A DNA stretch of 64,000 nucleotides from Druceiella hillmani. Its lineage: Eukaryota; Arthropoda; Insecta; Lepidoptera; Hepialidae. The first letter of the stretch is position 1, and every line of letters begins with the position of its first letter. Shown piece by piece: positions 24,659-37,735 of this stretch. The notes beneath the pieces were generated by a model. It saw only the letters and a program-made list of their open reading frames with translations. It had not been told where the DNA came from and ran no database searches. The DNA lies in the NCBI GenBank assembly GCA_039881145.1, contig JAYKKI010000138.1, positions 1,976,001 through 2,040,000 on the forward strand, in the 5' to 3' direction. Both the position numbers and the translations under genes were made by a program.

Positions 24659-27600
24659 ATACTGATATAGTGAGTATAGATTTTTGATAAAATCGGGCAT
24701 GTACCGATCAGGTGATCACTTGGAAACACGGTGGAATGTAGACAAGGAAAATATTGGCTGTTTTGCATATTTCATTTAAAATACTTTATTTTTGAATTCA
24801 GTGAATATACTTTGATACTTTATACTTTGATTGTAGTACTCAGCCAAAACATTCATATACCGTAGCATTTTTGATCGATTCTCCTCTAACGTGTAAATTA
24901 AAATAAAGCCTCAAAAATTCATGTTGAATAATAATTTTTAAACTAGTTTGGTGACCATATTCTCTTTAAGATATTTTTAGTTCATGCAGAGGCAGAATTT
25001 AAACTTTTAGATACATGAAAAATTGTATGTTCTCGAAATCGAACTTTGAGTATTTAGTACACATTTATTAAATTTAATAAATTTGTATGCACATAGTATT
25101 TACATTAAACTATTTAAAATATTAATCCGTCACAACCTAAAAATATATTGCATATTATTTTAAAAATTATACAACTTGAGGTAATGGCCATAATTTTCTT
25201 ATAAACATTGCGTGGGCTTCAAAAGTATGCAAATGTTATAAAAGGAAAATTATAGGACTCTATTTTCTGTGCAAACTAAATTTTTAACTAGAAGTCCCAT
25301 TTTAGTCATAATTTATTTTTCGAATAAGGAATTTAAAGATACACAACGTAAAATTATGAGAAAAATAGTTTTAAAGTCCTTATTATTAGCCCTTTGAAAT
25401 ATTACTCTACCCTATGTATTATTATTTAAATGTTTTTTCTTTGATTTAAAAATTCGAGTACTTAATTTGCCCTCCTCCACTTTGAATATTAGCTTTTGAG
25501 TTATAATATGTTTTTTATTATGCTAAGTCTCAAATTTCTATATCAAGCAATTTTTGAGAAAAACGGCTATAACCGGCAAACAGACAGACACATTATTGAT
25601 TTTTTAAAGACTCCGTTTTTCCTTTTGGGGTATTTCCGTTATCTCAAAAAAGAAATCTGAAAAAATAAATTATGTAAAAATTTTATTATAATTCGTTTTA
25701 TCAAGTAAATGTAACCGAGCTTTAACAGAGCGAGGTTTGGACCATCTTGGGTAGTTTTTTTTCAATAAAATAAAAAACGGACTATCATTACTTAGACAGT
25801 TTACCACCTTTTGCTTCTCCAGCGTCGTTGTCCCCTCTTCCCTTATCAGTATATATCCGGTAAACTAGCCATAAACCGTCTACAATGCGAGTGGTTGAGA
25901 TTGTAATTATAGAGCGGACAACGACCGAGTCGTTGTAAACACACTCCGTGATGAGGAGCACCTTTATCATTTAATCTCACCATGCGCCATATTTGTAGCT
26001 AGATATTCTGACTTGTAATAATTAGAGCGTTGATTATTTTTCCCAAAAAGTTAGGCGAGTATTTTTTTAATTAAAATATTTATATGGAAAATTTAGTAAA
26101 AAGTATTCATTTAATTAAGTAAATCATAACAGGTAAATTCATTTTAGCCAAAATACACTTATGATTTGATAGTTTCATTAAAATTCATCGTTTCCTTTTT
26201 CTGAGTGTCTCTTCGAGACTGATCATTTCTTTTGTCACGCTTGTTATAACATTTGTGAATTTGATCGACACTTTTCGTCAAACATCCCTCTGAAATGAAT
26301 CTCAGTGAGTGTCCTGGTATACAATTAGGGGTATCGCATTTGGATACTTCATTTATGATTTTAGGCATTTTTTTCGAAGTACTTTCAATTCACGAAATGT
26401 AGACCTATAAAAAGTTCTTTATATTTTGAAAAACCACATTTTATTTTTAATTTATTTTTTACACTAACTAATTAGTTTTCAAGCATATATATTTTTAATA
26501 TGATCGTATTTCTTATACATACCTATAATCTTTAAATGATTCCTATCAATACTTTTCTTGAAATAAGTACATTTTTAACGATATTCTTTCTCCCATCTTA
26601 AAAAGAATCGACTTTTAATTTTTTTATTCTTCTAAAATTATTTAATACATACTGCTTATACCAGTAAGTATTTTTGATGGAAAACGTATATATTAAAGAG
26701 ATTTTAAAATTCACCTATTCAGTCCGATATTTTCATTGAACTTTCTTTATTGGATGTCATAATTTTATTGCATTCGCACTTATTTGTAATTATTTCATTG
26801 TGTTCTCAATGTGTAAGGAAGGCTTAAAGTGGAAGTATGCAAGAATTCACATATATGAGCATCGGTTTCTCGAATTTTCAGAAATTCTTGAAGAATTTAA
26901 TATAAATCTCATATAGTTTGAGGGTGCCACTTACTTGTGTTGTCAGATGTAGACATTATCTTATGGCCAGCTATCGGTAAATTTATATAATTATGTAACG
27001 ATATCTGTGACACCTTTGGAATTAATACTGAAATTCGCGTTAAATATCATAGATTATTTTATTGGTTTACGGCTGTAAAAAAACGTCTCTATTAAGTACA
27101 CGAGTGATACTGCACATCAAAAAATATACACTTAAAATGTGATTCTGCTAAAACATATAAATATTTAAAAAAAAAAACATATCAATTTGACGAGTTTTCT
27201 GGAACGGTCAAGAATTTTTATGCGGTTTCTCAAAACTTCTACTCAATTTGATACACAGAATCATCTCTGTGAATTTTCATTACGGCATGTACGTAAGAGA
27301 GTTACAAAGGATGTATCTATTATTCCTATGTGTCATATTGTATATCTTACCTATTATTTTTAAACTTAATTATTACAATAAATTATCCGTTAAAAGAAAT
27401 GCATAATTTTTCTTCGTTGTTTTCGCACCATTACCGTGATATTTTCAGAAATGGCTGCAAATTTTCACAAAGTTTTTTAACACTTTCCAGTTAGTTGTTG
27501 CACATAATCATTTCTGTGAATAGTGGACAATTTTTATATTGATGTATATATGTATATAGGTGGGCACAAAGAACGTTTCGGTTATTCATACAGGTGATCC

Positions 27601-30600
27601 TGTTTATAGTACTTAATATATTTGAAGCGTACTTTACAACAAGGATATAAAATTTTTCATTAGAATTAGAATTTGTCAATGATTCGTTTAGATCCTTCAA
27701 ACAGTTGGGAATTTTCTTAAAAATATCTACGCAGTTTGACTAATTAATTTAATTACATACACAGAACATGTGATTTAAATAAGTCGCAAATAATTATTGA
27801 AAATCAAGGCCTTTCTTTTATGAATTATGTTTTGAGGAACAAATTTTTAATTTTGTAAATTTTTCTAAATTATATCTATCAGTTAACAGCTTTGTCAGTT
27901 ACCTATTTTTTGAAAACTAAAACATTTTTGACTAGAATCGTGTTTTTTGGAACTCCTTTAACTATATGCTATAAGGTTTCAGAATAAGTTAAATTTAATA
28001 AAGTTCACCCTCAGTGTCTATTATTAAACTCGTTTTAATTCGTAAAATGAATAAAAAATATTAATGACGGGTTTGCTGCCTTTTTCGGTTGCGTCAGTAA
28101 AAATACGGATCCGTACGATCTTGCCTGCATTATTGTCCCACCATCACAGTTTTACGTTTCTAGAATTTCAAACCTATTTGGATATAAATTTATATTTAGG
28201 ATGAAGATTTATTTTAAACTCAGCGCGATTGATGGAAATATTTAAATATTCCAGTACCTTAAAACCCCATTGACCATAAACAAATCAACCTTCTTACTTA
28301 ATTCATTCAAAATATATGGCTTCCCAAATAATATGCTTTTATATTGACTCGTAAAATAAACAAGGGCTGTGCATTGGCCTAATTCCTTGAAATTGTGGAT
28401 AAATATTGCTTAGAATTTAAAGTAAACTGTAAATAATGGCCTGGCCTCATAGAAGTGTTCAGGTAGTCTTTGCAAAAAAAAAATCGCAAAGCAGATAAGC
28501 AGACTGACCGGCATAAATCTTTGTCGAATAAAAGATACATGTTAGTGTCTTTCGAAATATAAAGTTTCTCAGGAAAATCGACGAAGAAAAATGGTTTTAA
28601 TCTCAATCCCGTGTATTATCTCAATGAATATCTCATTAATATCCGTTGAAATATATTTTGAGTATGACTCAACTAATCAGACAAATAGGCAAAAAAGACA
28701 AAGATAATTAAAGTAATGTCTTCGGGTTTCTACCCATTCTCCCACACTTTTTATAATATGAAGAAAGGTGTAATAAAGGTTAATAATAAACCAATCAAAC
28801 TCAATGAAATAGTAATAATATGGAACAAGAAAATGGTTTTCATTAATGTAATTTCATTATTTATTAACACTATGTTTGCTTCCTATAATTTACTCTCGTA
28901 TAACGTAAAACTACATTGCAAGTTAAGGTATTATATCCCGATTGAAGTAAATTGTACAGTATGTACATTTAGCCATACCAAAGATTTCTGAAATTGTATC
29001 TACACCTCCAGGTAACTTAATTGTGTCTCTACTTTTTAGAAGGCAATATTGGTTAATACAACTTACAGTTTCGTTTTGTATTTGCTTTGTATTAAACACA
29101 TACATAATTTAGGTAAGTCAAAACTAACAACCTATGGCTAACAACGTAACAAAATCTACTCATATTTAAACTTTTTAATCAATGTATGAGGGAGGCTTAA
29201 TGATCATTATTCAAGTCATTAATTTAAACCAAATTTCATTCAAATATAATGAATAATTTAACAATTAAGCTTATTTTAATTTTTCCTTTTTTCATTAGTC
29301 GGTACCACATTCAGAGTTTGGTTATTTTTAATATACACTAGCTGTGAATGAATTCGGTTGGGAAGTATTAATTGCATACCAACCTTGCACGTTTATTCTT
29401 TATTCTAGTTATCAGTTTATTAACTGTAACAAGTAATTAGTGATTAGAAAGTCGTTAATAGGATACAAAATTATATTGGCTAGTAAATTAAACATTCCAG
29501 TTATTTACTATTTACTCTAAAGATTAATTTTTTATTATTGTCCCACCATTGTTAAAATTAAAAAAAAGTTTCTTAAGAAGAAAAGATAAGCTTTATTTAT
29601 ATGAAGACAGAGAATTAATAACTTAGTTTTACAAATAATATATAATTCAAATGCCTTCTTCAAATCAAAATAAGCCACAGTTAGCTACCATCCACCATCT
29701 AAATGTCGAAGCACTTGATGCACAAAATTAGAGAGATTAGAGATATTAGACTACTTGGGATGAAAAGTGTGCTAAATGATAATAATAATTAAAATAGACA
29801 TAGTGTGAACAATCTCATCGAATAGATGGCATTAGGTAGTTACGATTCAGTTTGTGTCTTCCATTTGAGAAAGTAATATAATACCAGTAAAATAAGATTG
29901 CATAAAATTTAATTAAGTTTTTTAATGCTATTGCATCTAAGGTTTAAAAGAAGAGAGTTAAAATTATATTACAAAATTTATATAATGTCGTCTTTTACTA
30001 CATTTGCTACTATAATCTATATTGTTTCGTTACCGCGATCTTATAAACTGTATCGTTTCGTTACTGAGATCTCCGTTTAATATTGATTTAATATAAATCG
30101 TAGTTCTAAGCCAAAAGCGACACTGGATTTTTTATATATTTCAATTGTTAATACCACCTAATTAAGACGTAGGGAAACTTGAAAAAAAAATATATATCTA
30201 ATAAAAGAATTCAATTTTATTAAATGGTGTTTGGAAACTTAGCCTAGTTATAGAAAGTAGTGGCATTATTGCAAATATTACATAAAATGATTTGAATTTT
30301 TGTTTTGGGAATAGTAATAAATTTTTGTTGAGGGGTGAGGAGGAGAATAAAGATAACTATTTTCAAAGCATTTTTGTCGGTTATCAACTGAAAGTTTGCT
30401 CTATTCAAGTTGAAAAACGCGGGATCTTCTTTTTTTGTTTTCCTTATAATGTTTTCCTCACAAAATTTTCGACAATTATACAAAAACTTAGAAATCAGAA
30501 ATATTATGCAGCATATATGGAATGTGAATACTTATAAAAGTGTGTTTGGATATTTGTTACCCTATTATTTGTTAGAAATTATGTTTCTTACTCGATAATA

Positions 30601-31722
30601 TTTATTTTTCATTACGTCAATAGAAAATGAAATATGTATATTTCTAAAATTTTAAATTATTTACATAAATGCATTACACAACCTCATTCAACTGAGGGCA
30701 AATTAAAGAAGTTAGTTAAATACTAAATTATGTTATTAGTAGATTTTTGTTTGCTAATCTAATCTTAATCAAATCGAGTTACTGTTAAGTTTGAAGAAAA
30801 AACAAACTACTTGTAATTTTGGTTTGCGCCATAGATTTTTAGTAAAAATGTCTGCATAAAATCCTAAAAAGTGTTTCGTATCAATATGTAATTTAATTAC
30901 CAATCCTTTTAAAACAATGGTTACAAAAAGTAGTATAACGGAGAGTGTCGCCGGACGCTGTATGCCTGATGGGTGAGCTACGTAATCGCTTTGCGTTGTT
31001 CTCTCTCTTTTTTCTATACTCCCTTTCAGGTTTCTTGGATTCCTTTTTGAGGCGAGCTTTTGATTTATTTTTCATATTCTATGATTTTGAAAAGATCTAC
31101 ATGCGTCTAAAATAAAAAAGGTTTCGCAGAAAAATCGTAAAATATTTTTCTTTTGTGGATATATGGTCACAAACATTCACGCTTGACTTTTAACAAATTA
31201 GATTGCCTCGACGTTATTTTTAGAAGTAATTTATATAGAAATACAACAAAGTTTAATGCTATAATTATTCTGATATAATTAACAACTCTTTACATAGTCG
31301 TAGGCAATACAAATGAATTATTTTAAAATATATTTTTATCCTTACACGCTTTTATTAACCGACTTTCCATAATATATCAGTACTACACCCTTTCTACATC
31401 ATATCCTGTTTTCAATTAACCCAATTAATAAAGTTATCTATTAGTTTTGCGCTTACACTGTTAATAATAAAATAACACGGACACTATTTCCCGTTATGTT
31501 ATATTTAGACATCAAAATATTTAGACATCAACCTGAAATACTCCCACGTTTGTGTTTTAAAAATAAATGTTAATAAAGGTTAATTGTTTTAGTTAAGAAG
31601 TATTAAATGCGTTACTCAGTAGGTTGCAAAAGCGTAATACATTTTCCATACCCCAGATATGTACAATATTGTAGTACTTTTTCTAATTTGATATTAATAT
31701 TTTTGTTCACAACTGTCCTCAG
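24659..31722. other. About 7 kb of AT-rich DNA, no gene supported
   Basis: I examined each longer frame (25788-25970, 26159-26368, 27491-27700, 28379-28606, 28716-28991, 28923-29105, 30244-30598 and 30893-31075). None shows a domain, a composition shift with splice sites, or repeat kinship. Around 28065-28240 a 60-codon frame without a start (DGFAAFFGCVSKN...) is slightly GC-richer but unassigned. Around 25560-25600 a CAGACAGACA run recalls common insect repeats. Confidence 0.4.
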
Positions 31723-31917
31723 ATACATTTGCTTGTTTTCGTTGGAAAGCTGGAACGAAATGAGCTTTTAAAACAAGTTAATAATTTCTCAGCTACACAG
31801 AATTTTAGTAACGCAATAGGGTCTCCACTTTTCAAACAAATCCCTCATAAACCAACGCCAATTACAGCTGACAATTTAAGCTCTCTGACAGAAACAAACT
31901 TTTCAAAGAAATTATAG
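31723..31917 (+). CDS. Possible terminal exon (unidentified)
   Basis: A good acceptor (TTTTTGTTCACAACTGTCCTCAG, ending at 31722) is followed by 64 sense codons in phase 0 and a TAG at 31915-31917. The peptide begins IHLLVFVGKLERNELL and later has SPLFKQIPHKPTPITA; its composition is balanced, unlike the lysine/isoleucine/asparagine-rich chance frames around it. I recognise no family. A GC-richer, non-coding patch follows (31930-32070, containing CCCCGGGGCC), which could be 3' untranslated sequence or an unrelated repeat. No upstream exon could be placed. Confidence 0.25.
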   Translation: MHLLVFVGKLERNELLKQVNNFSATQNFSNAIGSPLFKQIPHKPTPITADNLSSLTETNFSKKL

Positions 31918-33331
31918 CTTAATTCAGTGAACTCGTTCGAAAGCTCATGTCCCCGAGTTTCTTATATATAATGATCCCCGGGGCCTTTTTCATTTCTCAC
32001 AAGGATAAGGAAATTGCATTCGGAAAGTTCTCTGCCGAATGATAGCGCTTGCGGAGATCGTGTCCTTTTTACTTAAAAATTTGTTATGAATATACTTCAT
32101 GTGTTTAATTTACGCAACAAATGAGTTTGGGCTAAAAGGAAACGATTTTCTTGTAGAAGTCGCCCCATTTGATTGTTGGTGTATATGTGTATAAATATAT
32201 ACCTACGTTTTAGACCTATGTTTTCAGAGATTTTGTCTTTCCTCAAACTAGGCTAGACAATATAACTACAGAGTGACACATTATAAACTTACACCGTGAC
32301 TAGGTATACAGCGTATTTTTGTTGGGTACCTCTAAGTAGATATCTTATACACAACAGGATATCTTACTCGTTCTATAAACTTTGACAAGCACCAGGTAGA
32401 TTTAGAACCAATTTTTACCATTACATTGCTATGTATCGAGAAAGATTTAGTCCTATAACAAGGAAAATTATATTATATTGACGGAAAATTAATTTATTAG
32501 TAAATTGAACGGCAAAGGTTTATAGACTTTTGTTGGCGTAGTCGAAGACATTTTTAGTTTCAGGTTTACTAAAATAATGTATTGAAGATTTTGAGTTCAA
32601 AAAGTTTTATATTATTCTTAGTTCATTCACAATGAGAGTTTTAATGCTTTTAAATCAGTTTTTTTTTGTGGAACCGATATAGGTAAGTAACTGTTTGAAA
32701 AATTAGATATTTAACACGTATTCACGTAAAGTATTACGTACATATATTTTAATATTACATACATTTTATTATAACATTTTTAACATTTCGTTATCTTTGA
32801 CTTCGCACTTCGTTTGTCGAGTTGTTAGTGATAGTAAGATATACGGTAACCTGTTAGTTATGCCATGTTTGATTTTGTCGCCATATTCTTGAATACATTT
32901 CACTTTTTCCCCTAGATTTTAATAACACATCATTACTTTTAAATGGCCTGTTTATAAATAAACATTCAATGTGTTTAATGTTAGTGCAAGTTGCGTGAGT
33001 ATAGAAAATTAATAAAAATATAAACAGTTTTAATAGAGGTTAAAATAAACAAGTAAGAAACCATTACTGGTTACTGATAGATGGACAAAGGCGAATAAAC
33101 TTTCAGTATCCCTTATTCTTCCTATAAATTCGATCAGTAGCTTTTACTTTATTCCTGGTCAAACCGACTAAACAGTATTTAAGGAAACAAACATTTTATA
33201 AACCATTGCGTTCCGTTATCGTCATTCCGTTCCATTTAGCATATTTTTGATAGCGTTCACAAATTTTTTACATACTTTTTTGCTTTCATTGTTTTAACAA
33301 GGACGCAGAAAATTTCTTGACCACTTTAAAT
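31918..33331. other. No gene seen; GC-richer patch at 31930-32070
   Basis: The patch contains CCCCGAGTTTCTTATATATA followed by ATGATCCCCGGGGCC. The remainder is AT-rich without support for any feature. Confidence 0.35.
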
Positions 33332-33870
33332 CTAAGATCAATGATTCAGAAGTAATTATCGTATCAAGCTTACTGCTCATAGCGAGGAGCTCTATGCGCC
33401 GTCAATGTGAAAGTGTCACACGCAGTATATATGACGATATGTCTACGTAGTAATAAAGTAAATGTTCTCGACATAAACATATATACGCAGCTGTTTTAAT
33501 GCATGTACATATTATTTTTTATGCATAATATATCTAGGATCAATTGGTCAATAGCAATTATCATGCGAACCTTTACTTCGTAAAGAGCGAATGCGTATGT
33601 ATTTTCTGTATGGAGAGTATAATATCCACAGTACATGGTGATATGTACACGTAGTAATAGAGCAAACGTACTCGATATTTAAATATGTATGGAAATATTT
33701 TATTTTATTTACATGCTATTTTTTATGCGTAAATATCTAGGATCAACTGTTCAATAGTAATTATCATGCAAAATTGTCTCCTCTCACATTAAAATGCCTA
33801 CAAACCGTCTGTTTGGAAAGTATGGCATCCACAATATCTGGAGTAATATAGTTAATATACTCGACATATA
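33332..33870 (+). repeat. Tandem repeat, about 203-bp unit, 2.7 copies
   Basis: Units start with CTA[AG]GATCAA at 33332, 33534 and 33737 and run in step. Each then has an AATTATC block, a TGGAAAGTAT/TGGAGAGTAT-type block, a GATATGTCTACGTAGTAATA block (GATATGTACACGTAGTAATA in the second) and a CTCGACAT/CTCGATAT block. The third unit is cut short by the (AT)n tract at 33877. Divergence between units is moderate, so the array is not recent. Confidence 0.85.
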
Positions 33871-33871
33871 C

Positions 33872-33876
<5 letters not shown>

Positions 33877-33926
<50 letters not shown>
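33877..33926. repeat. (AT)n microsatellite
   Basis: AT tract terminating the 203-bp tandem array. Confidence 0.97.
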
Positions 33927-33927
<1 letters not shown>

Positions 33928-35578
33928 AATATAAGTGGATGGTAACCTTAGACCTCTGTCTAATCCGTCATATCCAAAATAAACATTTAAACACTCCGTC
34001 CCCGATCGATGATGGAACTTTTTCTTTCGCAACACAGTGATAACGCATTTCCCAATGACAGATTTTTCACATTAATAAAATTAGTATTTTCATAACATAG
34101 TTCAATTTTATTTCACATTCCATTTTTTTCTTTAAATAGTCAGAAATATAATGTAACAAAATTAATCGAAAGTTGTGATAAACGGGCCAAATTAGTGTCG
34201 AAATACGCAAACACTTTACATTACACATTACTTTCGAAACTGCATGTATATGTTTCTAAAATTATGAAAACTGTAAAAGTGTGACAGATGGACAGAGGGT
34301 CAAATTTATGTTTGGATATGACGAAGTTATAAGGATTTCATTACAGAATCCTAAAACGAACGACACTCTGTATTACCGACATAGTTTAATCTATAATATT
34401 AAATTTCAATAAAAAATGGAGAGCCTACAGAAATAAACGATTAGGTTTGTCGCGCTAACGAAAAGTTTAAATCGCTTAATATAAATTGAGCAAGTGTTGT
34501 CAATCATATTTTTTCAGTATTACATATATTAAAATTTGAATAATACAAACAATATTATTTTGGTAAATAGTACATTTCAGTTTAATGATAAAATAATAAT
34601 AATTTTACATTAATTACATAAAGTTATAATTTTGATTGAAAAGAATGTAAAGTTATAATTTAAAATAGTTTTCCATTTGAAATAAATATGTATATATTTA
34701 TAATAAATTAATATATAAAATAACAATTTAAAACAAAAATAGTTTTCTTGAATCAGGTCAAACTTACTATTTATATTATATAGGGACCATAAAAATTGAT
34801 ATTATTTCTTTCTTTCTATTTTCACAAAAAAAGTAATACACATATGATATTTGCTACGAAAAGAACAATGGTGAGTCAAATTGAGACGATGTTTCAAAAT
34901 TACATGTTTTATTGTTTTTTTTCGCTTTATTCCGATCATTTTATTGGTAAGACCGAAGGAAACTTTATAAAAAGATTAAGATAATTTTTAAGAATTGACT
35001 AAATGAACGATAACAAACCTAAATAAAAAATTAAATGGTTTTTTATAATCCAAAAAATTATTTGTAAACGATTCAATGTAAAAGAAAACATTGGCATTTG
35101 TTACATGTAAGAATTAAACATGCTGGGCTCACTTAGTTCATGATGGCATTTTTATCATTAAAAACGTAGTCCTTTGGTAGAAAGATGGATAAATATATGG
35201 GAAACTACTGTATTTTTATACGAGAAAGTACAAAGAATCAATCACCATCAATCATTATTCTTCGGGTTTCAAAATAGCAATGAAAAGTTTTGTCATTGTT
35301 TTCTTATCTTGTTAATACCACGTACATACGTAAATGGTTGCATTCGCGTTGACCTGACCGCTCATGCTGTCGTATATCAGAGTTCGAACGATTTAGATGC
35401 CACACCGTAATTACCGGCTTTGTCGAGCCTTACAACTTGTTCAGTTATCTCTCAAGAGACGACCCGTCTCTCGTACAATCAACGCCGTAATCGTATTATT
35501 TTTTTTATCTCAAGCGGGATGAGTACATGTATTGGTCAGTAATAGTAATTTAGAAAATAACACTGATATGTACTTAAT
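33927..35578. other. No gene seen
   Basis: AT-rich. Around 34275-34380, GTGACAGATGGACAGAGGGTC followed by GAAGTTATAAGG and CAGAATCCTAAAACG resembles the CAGACAGAC...GGGTC...GGAACCCTAAAA pattern of common insect dispersed repeats, but it is decayed. Confidence 0.4.
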
Positions 35579-35649
35579 ATTTGTTTTAATTATTCAAATG
35601 GCTGTCAGGTTAGAAAATGCCAATAATTTTCTGAATAATTAAAACAAAT
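35579..35649. repeat. Inverted repeat, 18-bp perfect arms
   Basis: ATTTGTTTTAATTATTCA (35579-35596) pairs with TGAATAATTAAAACAAAT (35632-35649) across a 35-base loop. It is possibly a remnant miniature element; no second copy was seen. Confidence 0.9.
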
Positions 35650-35869
35650 TAAATTTATCTAATTTTTTTCTAAAAATTTGATATGATGCCTTGTGTTTTT
35701 GGATAGAAAATTAAAACAGACTGAAAAATAAAGATAATATGACATAAACATAATTTTATTGTCATGATGTGTTATTTTAAATTCTCTTGCAATTTTCTTC
35801 ATTAATCTCATTTAATTTTCACATTAATAACTGAAATTATTCTTTACCATCCTATAAAAATGTGATTTA

Positions 35870-36094
<225 letters not shown>

Positions 36095-36203
36095 AACTCA
36101 TTGTGTAAATTCGAGTTCCCGTATTAAAACAATGAAGCGTAGGGTCAGGTCTATGAAAACTGTGATCCCACTGTTTTTCTTATACGACAATATAGGCCGA
36201 TTT

Positions 36204-36330
36204 ACAAGCATATGTACGTTTGCACAAGCATATGTACGTTTTACATAGCGTAAAAAAGGTTTTGACCACTTACATAACGTGTTACTTCGGTCATCCTTCC
36301 GTAACGCGTTATTTCGGTCACATACTTCCG
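36204..36330. repeat. Two adjacent short tandem duplications
   Basis: ACAAGCATATGTACGTTT occurs at 36204-36221 and 36224-36241 (period 20). Then TAACGTGTTACTTCGGTCAT (from 36275) recurs as TAACGCGTTATTTCGGTCAC (from 36302), period 27. Both lie just after the long microsatellite. Confidence 0.9.
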
Positions 36331-36976
36331 TGAATTACAACTTGTGGTGCGTTTAGAGATTTCATTTTAAAACGATGAAGTTACAAGTAGTAACTGTATA
36401 TTGACGATATTCCTTATTATTTTTTTATTTACATATGTTTGAGAGCAGACGTGTTTCCTTATATTTACTTTTTACTTCCGCGCAAAAAAATGTATAGTTT
36501 GGGGCGTCAAGTTCGTAATACCTCACTGGCCAATATGATTTAGGTACGTTTTTAGTTGTGGTCATTAGTCATGGTTCTGATTCAGAAACGTGTAGCAATT
36601 TTAGAAAAGTGTGGCATATTAATATCTTTGTTGGGATATAGATAGGTGTAACCCAATAATACATAAATATTGAATATTAGATGTTTTATGAAAGAATTAA
36701 ATTCTGTAACAAATATTTTATAGAAAAATATAACACGTCAGACTTGATCGGTGAGTGTTTCATATAACTCTAAAAAGCCGGTTAAAAAGGCAGTCGAATT
36801 TTAAAAATATCATCGAATTTTCAAAAATATTGAAATATTAAAAACGATAAATAAAAACCTTTACTTGTATAAAGGTATGTGTTTCCTTCATATTGTAAGT
36901 TTTGACTCATTAGTTTTCGTTAAATAAAGAAATAAAAATTCCATATTGTTGAATAATAAGACAAAAGTAATAAAAG

Positions 36977-36977
<1 letters not shown>
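36331..36977. other. No feature seen
   Basis: AT-rich DNA without support for any feature. Confidence 0.4.

Positions 36978-37040
<63 letters not shown>
36978..37040. repeat. (AT)n microsatellite truncating the mariner relic
   Basis: AT tract immediately adjoining the C-terminal end of the mariner pseudogene. It sits where the last part of the transposase and the terminal inverted repeat would be expected. Confidence 0.97.
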
Positions 37041-37042
<2 letters not shown>

Positions 37043-37735
37043 CAATGCTTCTACCAATCTTCAATATTTTTCATAGGCCGATTTAACAATCACCTTCATC
37101 TCCATCTGCGAATTTTCCTTTAACACCTTAATTGTCTCAAAATGCTTTCCACAAAGTGGTAACTTGAGTGGGAAAAAGAAAGAGTCACGTCAATCAGGTG
37201 AATATGTTTGATATGAAATTTGTTTTTGGACATAAAATCGTGTATAAGTTAAGACATGTGAGCCGGTGCGTTTTCGTGGTGAAGAAACCACGAGTTGCTT
37301 TTTCGTAATTCTGGAGAAAAAATTTGGATAGAACCGCACCACGACAATCAAAGAAAACAGTCAACCAAGCTTTCAATTTGGACCGACTGTGTCGTAGTTA
37401 TTTAGGTGTTAGCTCGTCTGAGAAGCGCCATTCCGATGATTGCTGGTTAGTTTCGATGTCGTATTCCTAGACCGATGTCTCGCCACCAGTAATGATGTCG
37501 TCGATAACATTTTGGCGCAAAAAAGCATTTATTTAGTGACATCGATGCGATAGTGTTTGGTTTGCTACAAATTCACCACTCTTGGCACAAGTCACGCTTC
37601 AGCTCGTCTCATGCCCAAAACATCGTGCTAACGCTCTGCACTGATCCAAACGAGACATCAAGATCGGTTGCTATCTCCTTCATGCTTACACGACGATCTG
37701 TGACGATAAATTCCTTGACTGGGGTTGACTGTATG
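37041..37735 (-). pseudogene. Mariner-family transposase pseudogene
   Basis: The minus strand, read through several frameshifts and stops, gives the mariner transposase motifs in the right order. From high to low coordinates they are: EFIVTDRRVSMKEIATDL (end of the DNA-binding region); a relic of the LGMRR-x-x-A-x-LVP linker; DIITGGETS, where intact mariners have ITGDE[ST]W; ETNQQSSEWR; LTVFFDCRG (the VMLTVFFD block); WFLHHENAPAHMS, where the norm is HHDNAPAH; TYSPD; and KLPLCGKHFET. Two of the three catalytic acidic positions are altered: the first aspartate is glycine (GGC) and the second is glutamate. The third, in YSPD, is kept but is followed by a stop. The N-terminal helix-turn-helix and both terminal inverted repeats are not visible, and the C-terminus ends at the AT tract. 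It is non-functional. Identification is secure; boundaries are approximate. Confidence 0.9.

Noticed and set aside
26159..26368. 69-codon minus-strand frame with several cysteines
   Set aside because: Cysteine spacing fits no zinc-binding pattern I know, there are no splice signals, and the length is expected by chance.
18610..32000. CAGACAGAC/TGTCTGTC runs as possible regulatory arrays
   Set aside because: Such runs occur scattered across the window (about 3.2, 5.0, 25.6, 34.3, 39.6, 40.9 and 50.4 kb) and fit worn dispersed repeats.
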